From Quisquiliibacterium sp036525975 (lineage in GTDB: Bacteria > Pseudomonadota > Gammaproteobacteria > Burkholderiales > Burkholderiaceae_E): a DNA stretch of 11,050 nt. Below, in pieces: positions 8,670 through 11,050 of this stretch. The notes under the pieces were generated by a model, which saw only the letters and a list, made by a program, of their open reading frames with translations, did no database searches and was not told where the DNA came from. The stretch's first letter is position 1; each line of letters begins with the position of its first letter. The stretch is taken from NCBI GenBank assembly GCA_036525975.1, contig DATCZK010000066.1:1-11050 (forward strand), in the 5' to 3' direction. Position numbers and translations under genes: made by a program.

Positions 8670-9959
8670 ATGGCATCTCGGCGCACCACTCTCGCGCGGC
8701 TGCTCGCGGCGGTCGCGGCCACGGCGCTCGCGCCCCCGGGCGGCGCGTTCGCCCAGATGCGCGTGGACGTCTCCGGGGTGGGAGCGGCCCAGTACCCGAT
8801 CGCGGTCGCCGACTTCGTCAACAACGACGGCGCGCCGATCAGCGTCACCGACGTCGTGCGCGGCGACCTCGCGCGCAGCGGCGTGTTCCGCCTGATCGAC
8901 CCGAGGGCGGCGCTTTCCGAGGTGGCCGCGCTCGACTTCGCCGGGCTTCGCGCGCGCGGCGCCGACGCGGCGCTCACCGGCTCGGTGGCGCGGCTCGCCG
9001 ACGGCCGTTACGACGTTCGGTTTCGCCTCAGCGACGTGGTTCGCCAGGCCTCGCTCGGCGGCGAGTCGGTGCTGGCCTCGGCGAACGACCTTCGCTACGC
9101 CGGGCACCGCGTGGCCGACTGGGTGTTCGAGAAGCTCACCGGCGAGAAGGGCATCTTCTCCACGCGCATCGCGTTCGTGTCCAAGCAGGGCACCCGGCAC
9201 CGGCTCAACGTGGCCGACTGGGACGGCGAGAACGTGCTCACGCCGCTCGATTCGGCCGAGCCGATCATCTCGCCGTCGTGGTCGCCCGACGGCAGCCGGC
9301 TGGCCTACGTTTCGTTCGAGAGCAGGAAGCCGGTCGTGTACGTGCACGCGCTCGCCAGCGGCAAGCGCACCGCGGTGGCCAACTTCCGCGGCAGCAACAG
9401 CGCGCCCGCGTGGTCGCCCGACGGGAGCACGCTCGCGGTGGCGCTCACGCGCGACGGCCTGTCGCAGATCTACCTGGTGAACTCCGACGGCAACGGCGCG
9501 CCGCGCAGGCTCACGACGTCTGCGGGCATCGACACCGAGCCGGTGTTCTCCACCGACGGCCGCAGCCTCTATTTCACCTCCGATCGCGGCGGGTCGCCGC
9601 AGATCTACCGGATGCCGGTCACGGGCGGCGACCCGGTGCGGATCACGTTCTCGTCGCCGTACAACGTGAGCCCGCGCGTGAGCCCCGACGGGCGCGCGCT
9701 CGCCTTCGTCACGCGCCGCGACGGCCGCTTCCTGATCGCGGCGAAGAACATCGCCGACGGCACCGAGCAGCTGATCTCCGACGGCGGGCGCGAGGAGTCG
9801 CCGAGCTTCTCCCCGAACGGGCGCTGGATCATGTACGCCACCCAGTCCGGCGGGCGAGACTCCCTGATGGCCGTCTCGGTCGACGGCCGCGTGAAGCAGC
9901 GGCTCACCTCGGCGCTGGGCGACATCCGCGAGCCGACCTGGGGGCCGTTCCCGAAGTGA
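8670..9959 (+). CDS. tolB: Tol-Pal periplasmic beta-propeller protein TolB
   Basis: TolB is a periplasmic protein that binds Pal and the TolA C-terminus and gates the Pal-peptidoglycan interaction. From ATG 8670 it has 429 residues, the usual ~430. A Sec signal peptide (RR near the N-terminus, hydrophobic core ~8-20) ends at AFA with cleavage likely before Q29. The N-terminal alpha/beta domain (~30-165) includes ADFVNND and GVFRLID. The six-bladed propeller shows repeated PD40 strands: SPSWSPDGSRLAYVS (201-215), APAWSPDGSTLAVAL, EPVFSTDGRSLYFTSDR, SPRVSPDGRALAFVT and SPSFSPNGRWIMYAT. It ends in REPTWGPFPK. The frame is open upstream inside tolA without family similarity. No Shine-Dalgarno sequence precedes the ATG. 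Confidence 0.96.
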   Translation: MASRRTTLARLLAAVAATALAPPGGAFAQMRVDVSGVGAAQYPIAVADFVNNDGAPISVTDVVRGDLARSGVFRLIDPRAALSEVAALDFAGLRARGADAALTGSVARLADGRYDVRFRLSDVVRQASLGGESVLASANDLRYAGHRVADWVFEKLTGEKGIFSTRIAFVSKQGTRHRLNVADWDGENVLTPLDSAEPIISPSWSPDGSRLAYVSFESRKPVVYVHALASGKRTAVANFRGSNSAPAWSPDGSTLAVALTRDGLSQIYLVNSDGNGAPRRLTTSAGIDTEPVFSTDGRSLYFTSDRGGSPQIYRMPVTGGDPVRITFSSPYNVSPRVSPDGRALAFVTRRDGRFLIAAKNIADGTEQLISDGGREESPSFSPNGRWIMYATQSGGRDSLMAVSVDGRVKQRLTSALGDIREPTWGPFPK

Positions 9960-9966
9960 CCCTGTT

Positions 9967-10000
9967 GCGCGCCAGGCGGTTCCGGCGCGCTGGTTTTTTT
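9967..10000 (+). terminator. Intrinsic terminator-like hairpin between tolB and pal
   Basis: CCAGGCG (9972-9978) pairs with CGCGCTGG (9986-9993) with one bulged base (9989), and seven consecutive T residues follow at once (9994-10000). An alternative stem pairs GCGCGCC (9967-9973) with GGCGCGC (9984-9990). This is the longest T run seen in the window and starts seven bases after the tolB stop. It could terminate or attenuate transcription before pal; the choice of stem is inference. Confidence 0.65.
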
Positions 10001-10030
10001 CAGCCGTGCGCGACGCGCGCGGCAATTTGA

Positions 10031-10036
10031 AAGGAG
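10031..10036 (+). promoter_or_regulatory. Strong Shine-Dalgarno of pal
   Basis: AAGGAG ends five bases before the ATG at 10042 and is the best ribosome-binding site in the window. It fixes the pal start there rather than at the in-frame upstream start at 10006 or the internal ATG at 10054. Strong initiation suits an abundant lipoprotein. Confidence 0.85.
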
Positions 10037-10041
10037 AAACG

Positions 10042-10635
10042 ATGACCCGAACCATGCGACTGCTCCTCGCCGCGGGCTGCGCGCTCGCGATCGCAGGATG
10101 TGCCTCGAGCGTGAAGCTCGACGAAGGCGCCACCGCGCCGATCGACGACAAGTCGGCCGCCGCGAAGGCGGGTGCCGGCGCCGCGGGCGCCGCGGGGGCC
10201 GGCGCCGGCGCGACTGCCGGCGCGGCGGGCGCCGGATCGGCCGACAGCCGGCAGATCGCCCAGGTGACGGCGCCGGCCAAGGATCCGCTGACCGACCCCG
10301 CGAGCCCTCTCGCCAAGCGCAGCGTCTACTTCGACTTCGACAGCTTCACCGTGCGCGACGACTTCCGCGCCACGATCGAGGCGCACGCGCGGTTCCTGGT
10401 GTCGAACCCGCAGCGCCGCGTGGTCGTGCAAGGCAACGCCGACGACCGCGGCAGTCGCGAGTACAACCTGGCGCTCGGCCAGAAGCGCGCCGAGGCGGTG
10501 CGCAAGGCGCTGGCCGCGCTGGGCGTGGCCGAGAACCAGGTCGAGGCGGTGAGCTTCGGCGAGGAGAAGCCGCGCGCCACCGGCGCCGACGAGGCCTCGT
10601 GGGCCGAGAACCGTCGCGCCGACCTGGTGTACTAG
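10042..10635 (+). CDS. pal: Peptidoglycan-associated lipoprotein Pal
   Basis: Pal is an abundant outer-membrane lipoprotein that binds peptidoglycan and TolB. The 197-residue precursor has a lipoprotein signal (RLLLAAGCALAIAGC) with the lipidated cysteine at C20; the +2 residue is Ala, which suits outer-membrane sorting. An unusually Ala/Gly-rich linker (~39-66) follows. The OmpA-like domain (~94-197) starts SVYFDFDSFTV and carries the peptidoglycan-binding segment GNADDRGSREYNLALGQKRA, with D134 and D135 and the conserved R136 and R149. The end, ENRRADLVY, is canonical. At ~197 residues it is longer than the ~173 of E. coli, mostly because of the linker. It follows the terminator-like hairpin, so it may be expressed partly on its own. 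Its TAG stop shares a base with the GTG of cpoB. Confidence 0.96.
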   Translation: MTRTMRLLLAAGCALAIAGCASSVKLDEGATAPIDDKSAAAKAGAGAAGAAGAGAGATAGAAGAGSADSRQIAQVTAPAKDPLTDPASPLAKRSVYFDFDSFTVRDDFRATIEAHARFLVSNPQRRVVVQGNADDRGSREYNLALGQKRAEAVRKALAALGVAENQVEAVSFGEEKPRATGADEASWAENRRADLVY

Positions 10636-11050
10636 TGAAGCCGGGTCTGCACGCGCTCGCCGCCGCCGCGGCGGTGCTCGCCGGCGCGCTCGCCGCCGCG
10701 CCCGCGCACGCGCTGTTCGAAGACGACGAGGCGCGCAAGGCGATCATCGAGTTGCGCGGCCGGGTGGAGCTGCAGAACCGCGACACGAAGGCGCGCCTCG
10801 AGGAGATCGCGCTGATGATCGAAGCGCGAACCAAGGAGCTCGCCGAGCGGCTCGACCGGCTCGAGCAGATGGCGCGCGGCCAGCTCGAGCTGCAGAGCCA
10901 GATCGACGCGATGCGCCAGGAGCTCGACTTCGCGCACCCGATGCAGCTCGAGAACATCAACCCACGCACGCGGCTCCAGGTCGGCTTCGAGTGGGGGATC
11001 CCCGACTACATGAACCTCATCGGGGACTACGAGCACCAGTTCGTCCGGCA
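10635..11050 (+). CDS. cpoB: Cell division coordinator CpoB (YbgF), N-terminal part, runs off the window
   Basis: CpoB is a periplasmic protein that coordinates peptidoglycan synthesis with Tol-driven constriction. The frame starts with GTG sharing the last base of the pal TAG. The signal peptide (~1-26, Ala/Leu core, AHA before L27) is followed by LFEDDEARKAIIELRGRVE, the typical YbgF N-terminus, and a coiled coil rich in Leu, Glu and Gln to about residue 97 (MRQEL). The TPR domain would lie beyond the window. From about residue 98 (base 10926) the sequence stops looking like a coiled coil and reads NINPRTRLQVGFEWGIPDYM and on, which I do not recognise in CpoB. It may be a chimeric sequence end or a real divergence. 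The identity rests on position after pal and the first ~97 residues. Confidence 0.75.
   Translation, partial: MKPGLHALAAAAAVLAGALAAAPAHALFEDDEARKAIIELRGRVELQNRDTKARLEEIALMIEARTKELAERLDRLEQMARGQLELQSQIDAMRQELDFAHPMQLENINPRTRLQVGFEWGIPDYMNLIGDYEHQFVR

Noticed and set aside
10006..10041. Upstream in-frame start for pal
   Set aside because: It would put charged residues before the lipoprotein signal and ignore the strong Shine-Dalgarno at 10031-10036.
7629..10316. 895-codon open frame on the minus strand covering tolA and tolB
   Set aside because: It is antisense to two certain genes, its product is Arg/Ala/Ser low complexity without motifs, and high GC at third positions keeps antisense frames free of stops.

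Overview
The window is about 11 kb of very GC-rich DNA (clearly above 65% by eye, not counted) with strong G/C preference at third codon positions. It looks like a chromosomal housekeeping segment of a proteobacterium, most likely a betaproteobacterium or a close relative. The reasons are the lipoprotein and outer-membrane Tol-Pal machinery, a UbiH-family ubiquinone hydroxylase, a short 78-residue Fis, and the order ubi hydroxylase - dusB - fis - purH - ruvCAB. All thirteen recognised genes lie on the + strand, and most are separated by under 50 bases or overlap.

Layout: (1) 1-520 is the 3' end of a FAD-dependent ubiquinone hydroxylase cut by the window edge. (2) 521-756 is the largest non-coding stretch. 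It holds a tandem array of a 14-bp unit, a 7-bp perfect inverted repeat and a possible -10 element ahead of dusB. (3) 757-3653 is dusB, fis and purH (tRNA modification, nucleoid protein, last two steps of IMP synthesis). (4) 3654-5840 is ruvC, ruvA and ruvB, the Holliday-junction branch-migration and resolution system. (5) 5869-11050 is the Tol-Pal cluster ybgC, tolQ, tolR, tolA, tolB, pal and the beginning of cpoB (ybgF). The cpoB frame runs off the window edge, and its last ~40 codons do not look like the rest of that family.

The Tol-Pal genes work as one envelope machine. TolQ-TolR is the proton-driven inner-membrane motor, TolA spans the periplasm, and TolB and the lipoprotein Pal sit at the outer membrane and peptidoglycan. 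CpoB links this to septal cell-wall synthesis, and YbgC is a hot-dog acyl-CoA thioesterase that travels with the operon. The RuvABC and dusB-fis-purH genes have no direct functional link to it. Their co-location is ordinary gene-order conservation.

I see no undescribed multi-gene system, no mobile element, no CRISPR and no RNA gene. The items most worth a second look are the abrupt change in cpoB near 10926 (possible chimeric sequence end), the near-consensus TATAAT placed so that tolB could be leaderless, the terminator-like hairpin splitting tolB from pal, the 14-bp repeat array with its adjacent dyad upstream of dusB, and the Ala/Gly-rich linker of Pal.
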